A DNA stretch of 64,000 nt from Ruoffia sp044336205 (GTDB taxonomy: Bacteria > Bacillota > Bacilli > Lactobacillales > Aerococcaceae): positions 1,488,001 to 1,552,000 of the forward strand of contig CP172318.1 of NCBI GenBank assembly GCA_044336205.1, read 5' to 3'. Shown piece by piece: positions 44,129 to 52,772 of the stretch. The position numbers and the translations under genes were made by a program. The notes under the pieces are model-generated. The model worked only from the letters and a program-made list of their open reading frames with translations. It searched no databases and had not been told where the DNA came from. How positions within the stretch are numbered: the stretch's first letter is position 1; each line of letters begins with the position of its first letter.

Positions 44129-46417
44129 TTAATCTGCATATACACGTGAATTTTTTGAGATGACTTTAATATTATCTGGTGAACCAATAATTTTTGCTCC
44201 TGCTTCAACAACAGCATTCTTATCTAAAATCGCGTACTCAACTTGAGCACCTTCACCAATCTTAGTTCCCTGAAGTACGATAGAATTCAATACTGTGGCG
44301 CCAGCGTCAATATGTACTCGACGGTTTAAAACTGAGCGTTTAACAGTCCCTGCAACATAGGTATCACTTCCAATGAATGACTCACTTACATCAGACTCAG
44401 GTGAATAGTAAGTTGGTGAACCATTTTTAGACTTAGTTAATATAGGAATACTTGACTGGAAGAGTGATGCGAAGGTTGAGAAGTTTAACAAGCCCATATT
44501 AGCCTTGTAATACTTATCAATCGTATCGATATTCGCTGCATATCCTGTATATTCAAAGGCATTAATACAATACTTAAGTGCATAATCTTCTAAAAGTTCA
44601 TTCAATTCCTTATAAGTACCTTCTGCCGTTGCAAGATCCATGATTTCTAGCATCGTATCTACACTCAATAAGTACATATTCATACTTAGGTTTACTTTGC
44701 CTGAATCTGATGGCAGACTATAGTTCACAAACTTAAGTACTTCATTATTCTCATCGAACACAATGCCATATGCTAATTTTTCTTCATCTGATACTTGATG
44801 CTCATCAAAATTCTTGTAAATAACTGTAATATCTCGACCAGATTGGATGTGTTGTTGCTCTACAGCTCGGATATCAATATTGGCAATAATTTTACTTCCG
44901 GCTACTAATACATAATCTGCATGTGAACGTTCTAAGAAAAGACGGTGATTGAAATAGTAGTCTTCAAACTCATCTTCCATATGGTGTTGACGTTTCCAGT
45001 TTTGTTGTGAGAATGTGAAGATTCCTCCACCCACTTCTGATTGTAAGTCCCAAGCTCCACCTGAACGAACATGGTCATAGATTGAGCGTCCAGAATCACC
45101 AATGAATAACCCTACCGAATTAATCTCTGCGTGAGCAATATCCGATAGCATAAAATCAATAATTCTATAACGACCAGCAAAAGGCAATGCCGCAATTGGA
45201 CGGTTATTTGTTAATGGTTTTAGTTTCGTTGAATCTTCTGATAAATTTATAATCGCACAAATATTATTCTTCGCCATCGTGTTTTGGCCCCCTACTTTTT
45301 CATAAAATCCTACTGTCGCAATATTATCTTTTGTTCCTATTACTTTAGCACCGTCAGCAATCGAAGCGCCTTCCCCAATTATTGCGTATTCAACAACACA
45401 ATTCTCACCTACAACTGCATTTGACATAATCACTGAATCAGTAACAGTTGCTCCCTTTGATACCGTAGCATCTTGTGAAATAATTGAATCAACAACCGTT
45501 CCCGCAACATAACTTCCATCAACAATCATCGCGTTAGAAATCTTTGCAGTGTCAGTAATAAACTGAGCACCTGTTACTGGGTTGGATGTGTATACACGCC
45601 ATGAATTACTCGTTTCATTCAATGGATGGTTAGGATTTAGGTATTCCATATTAGCTTCCCATAAACTTTCAATTGTTCCAACATCCTTCCAATAACCTTC
45701 GAAAGCAAAAGCAAAACAGTTCTCACCATTTTCAAGATAAGTTGGAATAACGTCATGACCAAAATCTTCTAATATTCTATCTTTAGCTGAATCATTAACT
45801 AAATAACGGCGCAATGTTGCCCAGTTAAAGATGTAGATCCCCATAGAAGCTAGGTTACTCTTTGGTTCAGCTGGCTTCTCTTCAAATTCAATAATACGAT
45901 GACTGTGATCGGTATTCATAATTCCGAAACGCGAGGCTTCTTTCATATCCACTGGAATAACTCCAACAGTTAAGCTTGCATTGTTTTTAATATGGAAATC
46001 GAGCATCTCACTGTAGTCCATCTTGTAGATATGGTCTCCTGAAAGGACTAGAACATATTCAGGATTCAATGAATCAATGTAGGCAATGTTTTGGTAGATG
46101 GCGTTAGCTGTTCCTTTGAACCACTTTTCACCATCTGAACTTGAGTAAGGTTGTAAGATAGTAGCACCACCATTACGTCTGTTCAGACCCCATGCGTCAC
46201 CTTTACCTATATGCTCATTAAGCTCTAAGGGTTGATATTGCGTTACAACTCCAACGTTTTTTACGCCAGAATTTGCACAATTACTTAAAGCAAAATCAAT
46301 AATACGATACTTTCCACCAAAAGGCACTGCGGGTTTAGCAATATTTTTTGTTAGAACCCCTAATCGTGTTCCTTGACCCCCAGCTAAAATCATAGCTATC
46401 ATTTTTTGTTCCATCAT
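44129..46417 (-). CDS. glgC-glgD: Glucose-1-phosphate adenylyltransferase GlgC fused in frame to GlgD
   Basis: The 762-residue frame is two complete pyrophosphorylase-like proteins end to end. Residues 1-380 are GlgC, with LAGGQGTRLGVLTKNIAKPAVPFGG, SGDHIYKMDY and EKPAEPK. From Met381 (45277) the rest is GlgD, the regulatory paralogue, with ALPFAGRYRIIDFML and weaker catalytic motifs. Both are of normal length. Between them lies GTAGGGGGCC, an RBS-like sequence ten bases before the internal ATG, with a G5 run. One more G would give GlgC a stop a few codons after the GlgD start. No good RBS is seen at the first ATG. The fusion needs checking. Confidence 0.88.
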   Translation of the reverse strand: MMEQKMIAMILAGGQGTRLGVLTKNIAKPAVPFGGKYRIIDFALSNCANSGVKNVGVVTQYQPLELNEHIGKGDAWGLNRRNGGATILQPYSSSDGEKWFKGTANAIYQNIAYIDSLNPEYVLVLSGDHIYKMDYSEMLDFHIKNNASLTVGVIPVDMKEASRFGIMNTDHSHRIIEFEEKPAEPKSNLASMGIYIFNWATLRRYLVNDSAKDRILEDFGHDVIPTYLENGENCFAFAFEGYWKDVGTIESLWEANMEYLNPNHPLNETSNSWRVYTSNPVTGAQFITDTAKISNAMIVDGSYVAGTVVDSIISQDATVSKGATVTDSVIMSNAVVGENCVVEYAIIGEGASIADGAKVIGTKDNIATVGFYEKVGGQNTMAKNNICAIINLSEDSTKLKPLTNNRPIAALPFAGRYRIIDFMLSDIAHAEINSVGLFIGDSGRSIYDHVRSGGAWDLQSEVGGGIFTFSQQNWKRQHHMEDEFEDYYFNHRLFLERSHADYVLVAGSKIIANIDIRAVEQQHIQSGRDITVIYKNFDEHQVSDEEKLAYGIVFDENNEVLKFVNYSLPSDSGKVNLSMNMYLLSVDTMLEIMDLATAEGTYKELNELLEDYALKYCINAFEYTGYAANIDTIDKYYKANMGLLNFSTFASLFQSSIPILTKSKNGSPTYYSPESDVSESFIGSDTYVAGTVKRSVLNRRVHIDAGATVLNSIVLQGTKIGEGAQVEYAILDKNAVVEAGAKIIGSPDNIKVISKNSRVYAD

Positions 46418-46451
46418 ATAGTTAGAATATTGTATACGTTGGCGAAACGGG

Positions 46452-48392
46452 TTATATGAATAACCGATATTCTATCTCCTTTCCTTTTTTATTCACGCCA
46501 TAAATTCGTTTAGGACGAATAAAGAGAACAGACGCCGCAGGGACAATTGTCTCAATAGAAAATGGTTGATGATTAAACTTAATTTCATCTGTAACCATAT
46601 CATCTAAGTCCGTAGACCAAGTTCCACCAAACTCTTCTAATTCAGAGTTCAATAGAACTTCATAACGTCCCTTATAAGGTACACCGATTCGTACCTTGTC
46701 ACGTTGAACAGGGACAAAGTTACATATAACAATAATAAAGTCTCTGGCACTTTTACCATGTCGAATAAAGGTCAAGACACCATTTTGCAAATCATCTGCA
46801 TCAAGAATGGTAATTCCATCACTTGAGTGATCTAATTGATGCAAAGCTTTTTGAGTAAGTCCTAAATGATTCAAAGTCTTCATGTAATGTTGATACTCAA
46901 GATTGTATTCTCGATTTAAATCCACCCACTCTAACTCAGAATAATAACGCCACTCTAGAAATTGTCCCAGTTCATTCCCCATAAAATGCAAGATTTTTCC
47001 TGGTTGGGCCATCATATAACCATGAATTAGTCGAAGATTCGCAAATTGATTGTATCTATCCCCAGGAAGTTTCCCTAACATTGAGTTCTTACCATGAACG
47101 ACCTCATCATGTGAGTATGGCAAGATGTAACGCTCATTGAATTGATAGACAAAAGCAAAAGTTATTAATCTTAAATTTTTCGGGCGGTATAGCGGATCTA
47201 ATTCAAAAAATTTCAAACTATCATTCATCCAACCCATATTCCATTTATAATCAAAGCCAAGTCCACCTTCATCCACACTCTTGGTAATTCCTGGCCAATC
47301 TGTACTCTCTTCCGCCATCATAAGTGTTTTTGGGAGTTCATCATGGATGGCTGAATTTAGTTTCTGAAGGAAATCTACCCCTTCTAGATTAATATTGGTA
47401 CCTTCTTCGTTGGGAGTCCATGGACCCTCATCAAAATCAAGGTATAGCATATTCGATACAGCATCGACCCTAATCCCATCTACATGGAACTCTCTCAACC
47501 AAAATAACGCATTAGAAATCAAGAAACTATGAACTTGTGTTTTCCCCAAATCGAAGTTTAAGGTTCCCCAACCCACATTATTAGCCTTATTAAGATCTTG
47601 GTATTCATAAGTAGGAGTCCCATCAAAGTAGGCTAGTCCGTTAGCGTTTCTTGAATAATGACCAGGCACCCAGTCAAGTAATACACCAATCTTGGCTTGG
47701 TGAGCTAAATCAACAAACTCTTGAAATTCATCAACCGTTCCATAACGTCCACAGATTGAATAGAATCCTGTAATCTGATAACCCCAAGAAGCATCCAATG
47801 GATGATCCATTAATGGCATAAATTCAATATGGGTATAACCCATTTCTTTTACATAAGGAATTAAGGTTTCAGCTAATTCTTTAAAAGTGTAATCTGAACC
47901 ATCTGGATGTTTCCGCCAAGAACTAAAATGTACTTCATAAATTTGTAAAGGAGATTCTGTAAGATTTTTATTTCTTTGACTCAAAATCCAGGACTGATCA
48001 TTCCATTTATGTTTTGGCAAATCCCAGACAATCGATGCGTCTTTAGGAGCAATCTCATGTCTGTAAGCAAAAGGATCCATTTTATATTCAATATGGCCTT
48101 TTCCATTATCGATACCATACTTATAATGTTGCCCTTTCAGATCTCCCTCAATCACCACCATCCACATACCACCTGGAATTTTTTGCATAGGTTTTATTGC
48201 CCAGTTAGTAAAATCACCTTGTATGTACACTTTATAAGCATTAGGTGCCCAGACGGTAAAACGATAACTAACATTACCTTCCTCTTTCACCCTCTGACTC
48301 CCTAAGAACTTATACGCCTGCCGATGTGTTCCTTGATTGAAATAATAAATATCATGCTCAAATAACGACGCATCGATAAATTCACCGCCCAT
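46452..48392 (-). CDS. glgB: 1,4-alpha-glucan branching enzyme
   Basis: The 646-residue GH13 enzyme introduces alpha-1,6 branches in glycogen. An N-terminal CBM48 domain (about 30-120) precedes the barrel with EVHFSSWRKHPDGSDYTF, the nucleophile in GIRVDAVSNMLY and the acid in MAEESTDWPG. YSHDEVVHGKNSM marks the transition-state residues. AGGAGGG precedes the ATG. It heads the operon, and its promoter spacer contains a CRE-like palindrome, so carbon catabolite control is likely. Confidence 0.96.
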   Translation of the reverse strand: MGGEFIDASLFEHDIYYFNQGTHRQAYKFLGSQRVKEEGNVSYRFTVWAPNAYKVYIQGDFTNWAIKPMQKIPGGMWMVVIEGDLKGQHYKYGIDNGKGHIEYKMDPFAYRHEIAPKDASIVWDLPKHKWNDQSWILSQRNKNLTESPLQIYEVHFSSWRKHPDGSDYTFKELAETLIPYVKEMGYTHIEFMPLMDHPLDASWGYQITGFYSICGRYGTVDEFQEFVDLAHQAKIGVLLDWVPGHYSRNANGLAYFDGTPTYEYQDLNKANNVGWGTLNFDLGKTQVHSFLISNALFWLREFHVDGIRVDAVSNMLYLDFDEGPWTPNEEGTNINLEGVDFLQKLNSAIHDELPKTLMMAEESTDWPGITKSVDEGGLGFDYKWNMGWMNDSLKFFELDPLYRPKNLRLITFAFVYQFNERYILPYSHDEVVHGKNSMLGKLPGDRYNQFANLRLIHGYMMAQPGKILHFMGNELGQFLEWRYYSELEWVDLNREYNLEYQHYMKTLNHLGLTQKALHQLDHSSDGITILDADDLQNGVLTFIRHGKSARDFIIVICNFVPVQRDKVRIGVPYKGRYEVLLNSELEEFGGTWSTDLDDMVTDEIKFNHQPFSIETIVPAASVLFIRPKRIYGVNKKGKEIEYRLFI

Positions 48393-48431
48393 TACATCCC
48401 TCCTATAGTCACATTACCTTTTATACATAAC

Positions 48432-48460
48432 ATTATATCATGAAAGCGCTTTACTCAGAA
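48432..48460 (-). promoter_or_regulatory. glgB promoter with CRE/LacI-type operator
   Basis: On the minus strand a perfect -10 TATAAT (48437-48432) lies 17 bases from a weak TTCTGA (48460-48455). TGAAAGCGCTTTAC (48441-48454 on the plus strand) matches the catabolite-responsive element and fills the spacer, so a bound repressor would stop the glg operon. Confidence 0.75.
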
Positions 48461-48622
48461 GTATTTTGATATCTTATTTTACGATATTATTCAATAATTA
48501 AGGTGCTTTCTTACTGATAATTCTATTATATCTTAAATCTAATTTTTTTCTAATCTTTTTGTGTAAAATTTTTATTAATTGAACATATTGTATGTAAATT
48601 TTATGTAAATTATCCTATAAAT

Positions 48623-48797
48623 ACGAAAAAACTTAGAAAGCATAAGCTTCCTAAGTTCAACCGAACGGCAAAATTAAATTAATTAACCGAGGGTACGGTT
48701 CACATCCGATCCCTACTATGTTCGTCTTCCTGACGTGGATTAATCTCCGCAACATATTGCCTTGCAATTTCAACTATTGCTTCTCGACTCATCGCAT
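48623..48797 (-). ncRNA. Candidate structured small RNA or leaderless mini-mRNA upstream of glgB
   Basis: A minus-strand promoter (48804-48831) reads into about 135 bases that are clearly richer in G+C than the AT-rich surroundings. The segment ends in a terminator-like hairpin (AACTTAG/CTAAGTT with an inner GAAGC/GCTTTC stem, then T6). Local stems include GCAAT/ATTGC, GCAA/TTGC, CGTC/GACG and AACCG/CGGTT. A 30-codon ORF (48792-48700, start MSREAIVEIARQYV) opens about five bases from the predicted 5' end without an RBS. I do not recognise the RNA as a known family. Confidence 0.5.
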
Positions 48798-48803
48798 AAA
48801 AAC

Positions 48804-48831
48804 ATTATATAATTTTTTTAAAATTCTTCAA
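48804..48831 (-). promoter_or_regulatory. Promoter of the candidate small RNA
   Basis: On the minus strand TTGAAG (48831-48826) and a perfect TATAAT (48809-48804) are 16 bases apart. The flanking 48840-49010 is extremely AT-rich and I see no gene in it. Confidence 0.6.
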
Positions 48832-49012
48832 TAGATATTTTGTTTTATAATTAAAAATTAATAAGTTATCTGATTTTTTTATTTTACATTTATTAATAAA
48901 TAAGTATCAGATAAAAACAGACTTATACAATAGATAAACTTATAGTATTTTTTTATACTGTTAATCCTTTTATATTTCCTCCTGAATAATTAAAAATAGA
49001 TTAAAATATGTA

Positions 49013-49041
49013 TTGATTTTTAATTTTACTTGTTATAAAAT
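49013..49041 (+). promoter_or_regulatory. Promoter of the leucine leader and binding-protein gene
   Basis: TTGATT (49013-49018) and TAAAAT (49036-49041) are separated by 17 bases, 37 bases before the leader start codon. Confidence 0.7.
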
Positions 49042-49077
49042 GACATCACCAACAAAAAAAGAAAGGGGGAAAATACA

Positions 49078-49161
49078 ATGAATAACACTAACAATACTTC
49101 TAATAAAACTCAATCAAGTATTTTCCACTTTACAAACTTATTATTATTAAACATGTGCTAG
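49078..49161 (+). CDS. Leucine attenuator leader peptide
   Basis: The 27-residue peptide starts with a good AAAGGGGG site and ends with four consecutive TTA leucine codons (49138-49149), then NMC and a TAG. The stretch after the codons folds as AGGATTTTAATC/GATTAGAGTCCT. Next, CATG...CATGTT complementarity competes with the terminator at 49216-49248. This is the classic layout of ribosome-mediated attenuation. Stalling at leucine codons when charged Leu-tRNA is low should permit read-through to the branched-chain amino-acid binding protein. Confidence 0.82.
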   Translation: MNNTNNTSNKTQSSIFHFTNLLLLNMC

Positions 49162-49215
49162 GATTTTAATCTTTTGATTAGAGTCCTATTTCTACTGAAA
49201 TCGGGCTCATGTTTA

Positions 49216-49248
49216 ACGGGCTTGATAAATAATCAGGCCCGTTTTTTT
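49216..49248 (+). terminator. Attenuator terminator
   Basis: ACGGGCTTGAT pairs with ATCAGGCCCGT and is followed by T7. It lies between the leucine leader and the binding-protein gene. Confidence 0.9.
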
Positions 49249-49280
49249 GTTGTAATTATTAAATATCGAGGTGATTTATC

Positions 49281-49406
49281 GTGAGTGACTTAAATGATTT
49301 AACTGACTTATCGGACTTATCTAAATTAACGAATTCATACTTAAAAAAATACAAATACTTAGGAGGAACATATTATGTTCAATTCAATCAGCAAAAAATT
49401 TATTAA
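49281..49406 (+). CDS. Small leucine-periodic ORF overlapping the binding-protein start
   Basis: A GTG at 49281 with GAGGTG nine bases upstream opens 41 codons. The first fourteen follow a regular pattern, SDLNDLTDLSDLSKL, with leucine (always TTA) every third residue. The frame ends 32 bases inside the downstream gene. It may be a second leucine-sensing leader that couples translation, or a chance ORF. Homology is not expected for such a peptide. The regular TTA spacing and the RBS are the reasons for listing it. Confidence 0.45.
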   Translation: MSDLNDLTDLSDLSKLTNSYLKKYKYLGGTYYVQFNQQKIY

Positions 49407-50532
49407 GGCAATAACCGTTGCTAGTAGCATTATAACAACGATTTCACCAATTACGACAGTTTACGCTCAAGAAAATCCAATTAATCTAGGTGTTATCTAT
49501 GAGTTATCAGGCGCCGTCGCTGCGTACGGTGTGACACAATCTAATGCTATTAAGATGGCAGTTGAGGAAATCAATGAAGCTGGTGGTGTCATGGGACGTG
49601 AGTTTAATATTATTGAATACGATACAAAATCTGACGACACGGAAGCTGCCATGATTGCTACTCGACTAGCAACCCAAGACGATATTGTCGCGATGGTTGG
49701 ACCAGCAACAACAAGCCAGATGCAAGCAGCAATACCAATTGCTAATGAATACCAAATTCCGCTTATCTCCCCATCAGTAACGAATAATGATATAACTTAT
49801 GATGATAATGGGGAAGTTCATCCATTTGCCTATAGAACGTCTTGGCCAAACGCTTTCCAAGGTGGTGGTATTGCCAAATTCGGATACGAAAACATTGGTG
49901 CAGAGAAAATGATCGTACTATATGATAACTCTAGTGACTACGGAACAGGGCTATACGAGAATTTTGTAGATGGATATGAAGGTGAGATTGTTCATACTGA
50001 AACTTTCACACCAGATATGAATGACTTTAGTGCTATTGTTGCCAATATCGCTGGTCAAGATTATGATGCCATCACAATCCTATCATTCTACCAAACAGCT
50101 GGCCCAATTATTAAACAAGCCCGTGAATTTGGTATTGATGCACCTATCTTAGGTTCTAATGGCTTTGGTAATGACATTATTTACGAACTAGCTAGTCCAG
50201 AGAATATGAATAACATTTATTATGCTTCACTCTATCCGATTCTTGATGATGATGAATTTGTAATTAAGTACCGTGAAGAATTTGGTTCTGATCCAGACAT
50301 GTTCGCTGCACTTGCTTATGATACAATCTATATTATTAAACAAGCCATCGAAATTGCAGAATCTGACGATCCGATTGTGGTCAATCAAGCATTAGAAAAT
50401 CTAGATTCATTCTCTGGAATCACCGGTGACTTCATTTATGATGAAAATCACAACCCGACAAAAAATGTGGTGAGTATGATTGAAATCCAAAACGCTGAAG
50501 AAACAGACGTTCACGAGGTTGTCTTTGACTAA
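49375..50532 (+). CDS. livJ: Branched-chain amino-acid ABC transporter substrate-binding protein
   Basis: The 385-residue protein belongs to the Leu/Ile/Val-binding (LivJ/LivK) group. A signal peptide ends TTVYA, then NLGVIYELSGAVAAYGVTQSNAIKMAVEEINEAGGV, GPATTSQMQAAIPIANEYQIPLISPS and YDNSSDYGTG follow. AGGAGG precedes the ATG. It has no lipobox cysteine, unlike most Gram-positive binding proteins. No LivH, LivM, LivG or LivF gene follows, so it is an orphan here and a terminator comes at once. The leucine attenuator upstream agrees with branched-chain amino acids as ligand. Confidence 0.9.
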   Translation: MFNSISKKFIKAITVASSIITTISPITTVYAQENPINLGVIYELSGAVAAYGVTQSNAIKMAVEEINEAGGVMGREFNIIEYDTKSDDTEAAMIATRLATQDDIVAMVGPATTSQMQAAIPIANEYQIPLISPSVTNNDITYDDNGEVHPFAYRTSWPNAFQGGGIAKFGYENIGAEKMIVLYDNSSDYGTGLYENFVDGYEGEIVHTETFTPDMNDFSAIVANIAGQDYDAITILSFYQTAGPIIKQAREFGIDAPILGSNGFGNDIIYELASPENMNNIYYASLYPILDDDEFVIKYREEFGSDPDMFAALAYDTIYIIKQAIEIAESDDPIVVNQALENLDSFSGITGDFIYDENHNPTKNVVSMIEIQNAEETDVHEVVFD

Positions 50533-50551
50533 AACTACTCAATATCTAAGC

Positions 50552-50585
50552 AAGCGAGCTTCCAATTGCGGAACTCGCTTTTTTA
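50552..50585 (+). terminator. Terminator of livJ
   Basis: AAGCGAGCTTCC pairs with GGAACTCGCTT around a short loop and is followed by T6. Confidence 0.88.
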
Positions 50586-50984
50586 TTGCTTATTAAATAG
50601 GAATCACTGTATGTGGATGTATAATTTTTTATTTAACAATGGATAAACGGGTGAAAAATCTAAATTAACAAAGTTTACTTGATCTCATTATTATTTTCAT
50701 TCACCTTTTAATTTATTATATTGAGTTTGGTCTTATTAATATCACTTTCCTTGAAGTGTTATGTATCATTAAGATATTTAACTTTTGATTATAGAAGAGC
50801 TGTCTGGAGTTGGAATATCCAATTTCATCTATAAATTCAAGAGAGAGCAACTCATCAAAATAGTGACTTATTTTTAAAGATAACATAATTCGAACTCTGA
50901 CTAAAGCAATCTACCTCTATTATTATTGCAATCAAAATCAGTTTAAGTTTCGTAATAATAATTTTCGAGTTCCAAAAACAATAC
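50586..50984. other. Gene-poor AT-rich gap
   Basis: No gene of conserved type was found here. On the minus strand a short open stretch around 50700-50870 can be read (for example FDELLSLEFIDEIGYSN), without RBS or recognised family. I treat it as unsupported. Repeats follow to the right. Confidence 0.4.
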
Positions 50985-51110
50985 TTCTACTGACCTTGTA
51001 ATAATTAATTGTGGGTAAACTCCTATAGTGGGATGAGTAGTCAGACGAGTCTGTAACCTCAGCAATGTGAAGCAAAAGACAGTTTCACTCTAATCAAAAT
51101 CTATTTTTTT
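50985..51110 (+). repeat. Degraded copy A of the interspersed palindromic repeat
   Basis: The right half matches copies at 51203 and 59013: GATGAGTAGTCAGACGAGTCTG (core 51032-51053), GACAGTTTCACTCTAATCAAAATC and then a T-run. The left terminal repeat is not recognisable. It lies about 100 bases from copy B in direct orientation, so the pair forms a small tandem. Confidence 0.6.
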
Positions 51111-51202
51111 GTTGCCATTTAATTAACAGTCATTTTCATCTTTTACAAAATAACTTAGGAAATCCTTTGATAATAAGCACAAAATTTCAAATAGTCTCAC
51201 AA

Positions 51203-51354
51203 AGCAAAAAGAATCCATACTTTTATTATAGTGTTAAGAACAGACTGACACACATCAACTTCTACAACCTTAAGGATTAGAAGCTGAGTAGTCAGACGGA
51301 CTCTGAAGCCTCGTATCAGAACGATTCCACTATAATCAAAGTTTGGATTCTTGT
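51203..51354 (+). repeat. Copy B of an interspersed palindromic repeat (BOX/MITE-like)
   Basis: Inner ends ATTATAGTG (51225-51233) and CACTATAAT (51328-51336) are perfect inverted repeats. They extend outward to 25-base arms (51209-51233 with 51328-51352) with only two mismatches. Inside are GACTGACACACAT, a hairpin CTTCTA...TAGAAG with CCTTAAGG, and the core TGAGTAGTCAGACG...TCTGAAGCC. Copy C at 59013 shares the order of all parts. The element ends 15 bases from the stop codon of the gloA-like gene, so it may serve as its transcript end. Confidence 0.78.
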
Positions 51355-51368
51355 AACGAATTAATATA

Positions 51369-51749
51369 CTATTTATTTGTCATAACTTCAAGACGGTATC
51401 CATCTGGATCCGATATAAAGAAATAACGATTGTCACTACCTGTTAAGCTCTTCATTTCAGTCATCTCATAACCAGATTCTTTTGCTTTCTCATATGTTTC
51501 ATCTAAGTTATCAACACCTAAAGCAAGGTGGCTGAATCCATTACCAATTACGTAAGGATCAGAATCGTAGTTATAAGTTAACTCTAATTCAAAGTCACTT
51601 CCTGGAACAGTTAAATAAGATAAAGTAAATTTCTCATCTGGATAGTCTTTCTCGCGACTAACCTCAAAGTCAAAAACTCCCATGTAAAACTTCTTCGAAG
51701 CCTCTAAATCATGAACTCGAATACAAGCGTGTAATAATGTTTGTACCAT
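51369..51749 (-). CDS. Lactoylglutathione lyase-like VOC protein
   Basis: The ATG at 51749 (AAAGGAG upstream) gives 126 residues, the usual GloA length. Metal ligands are in the expected places: His in LLHACIRV, Glu in FELELTYNY, His in GFSHLALGV and Glu in GYRLEVMT. Glyoxalase I detoxifies methylglyoxal as a thiol adduct. Low-GC Gram-positives often lack glutathione, so the thiol cofactor is uncertain. It is followed by the palindromic repeat. Confidence 0.87.
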   Translation of the reverse strand: MVQTLLHACIRVHDLEASKKFYMGVFDFEVSREKDYPDEKFTLSYLTVPGSDFELELTYNYDSDPYVIGNGFSHLALGVDNLDETYEKAKESGYEMTEMKSLTGSDNRYFFISDPDGYRLEVMTNK

Positions 51750-51816
51750 ATTTCCACTCCTTTTTGTCTTATGCATAAACTATATCAGATTCATACATTA
51801 GCCTCAAACTATATGA

Positions 51817-52224
51817 CTACATATCCATCGTAGAAAAAGCAAATGGTACTAATTGCTCTACACTACTCTCATAAATGCCACCATCTTTTCGTGTTAAAAA
51901 GACTGGAGTTTCTGGATTACAAAATTCTACAAATACTTGACGACAAATGCTACATGGAGGCAGATAGTCGTCTGTATCACCTGACACCGCAATCGCTTCA
52001 ATTGTTTTAGGTGCATAGCCTTCACTAATTGCTGTAAAGATAGCACTTCTCTCTGCACAGTTTGTGGCACCAAATGATACATTTTCAACATTTACCCCTG
52101 TAAATATTTTACCGTCATTCATTTTAATTGCAGCTCCTACTCTAAAACCTGAATAAGGTGAGTAAGAATTTGGTTTAATCTTATGAGCCTCTTCGATTAG
52201 CTGTTTGATCTCATTTGTTTCCAT
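51817..52224 (-). CDS. cdd: Cytidine deaminase
   Basis: The 135-residue zinc enzyme deaminates cytidine and deoxycytidine in pyrimidine salvage. The motif pair is NCAERSAIFTAI (Cys ligand and catalytic Glu) and PPCSICRQVFVEF (two Cys ligands). NSYSPYSGFRVGAA near the N-terminus is the substrate loop. It is encoded between the gloA-like gene and a glutaredoxin-like gene on the same strand, with separate RBSs. Confidence 0.95.
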   Translation of the reverse strand: METNEIKQLIEEAHKIKPNSYSPYSGFRVGAAIKMNDGKIFTGVNVENVSFGATNCAERSAIFTAISEGYAPKTIEAIAVSGDTDDYLPPCSICRQVFVEFCNPETPVFLTRKDGGIYESSVEQLVPFAFSTMDM

Positions 52225-52285
52225 ATGTAAACCTCCAAAAATTAGTATGTATATTATAACTTAATATTAAAAGAAAGCACTACCA

Positions 52286-52549
52286 TTAAATGTTTTTTAG
52301 TTCGGATAAATCAAAAATATATCGTGATTCATGATCATTATGTACCAATAAAACAGGCACACCTACTTGATTATTATCTTTTTTCTCATCAAATTCTTTT
52401 TGGAAGTCACGGTGCTTTAAAAAGGCTTTTAAATTTTTCATTGATTCAGTAATATTTATAGATTCATAAGGAATGTCTAATCGCTCTAATTCTTCAACAA
52501 ATGCTTTTGTATCAGGACAAACACTACTATAAAATAAAAGCTTACTCAT
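52286..52549 (-). CDS. Glutaredoxin-related protein
   Basis: The 87-residue thioredoxin-fold protein has the unusual motif CPDT near the N-terminus (SSVCPDTKAFVEEL), where glutaredoxins have CPYC and thus one cysteine only. The cis-proline is in VGVPVLLV. A monothiol or structural role is likely. Its neighbours give no further hint. Confidence 0.7.
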   Translation of the reverse strand: MSKLLFYSSVCPDTKAFVEELERLDIPYESINITESMKNLKAFLKHRDFQKEFDEKKDNNQVGVPVLLVHNDHESRYIFDLSELKNI

Positions 52550-52772
52550 ATACTTTCACTTCTTTCTTTTTAAGTTTTCACTTTAATAATCATACCATTA
52601 TTATGATTATTAAAGTGAATAAAATTAAGATTGTTTCAATCAAAATTTGCGATAAAAATAATTTTTAAGTATAATATTGTCCGTGTCACCTATACGTAAT
52701 TAGACTTTAGTCGGAGCATGCCTCCAAAAACATATTATATTATAGGTATATTAAGATTAATTGGAGGTTACT

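Noticed and set aside
48661..48800. Known RNA such as 6S, SRP or RNase P
   Set aside because: I compared remembered consensus blocks of these RNAs and found none, so it is left as an unknown candidate.
50690..50870. Short minus-strand coding remnant (FDELLSLEFIDEIGYSN)
   Set aside because: No RBS, no conserved neighbours and no recognised family; not enough to claim a transposase or other gene relic.
50985..51354. CRISPR-like array
   Set aside because: Only two to three imperfect copies with internal dyad symmetry and no regular spacers or cas genes.
52660..52772. Riboswitch before the DUF368 gene
   Set aside because: There is a small GGAGCATGCCTCC hairpin, but no aptamer core that I recognise and no terminator or RBS-sequestering pair.
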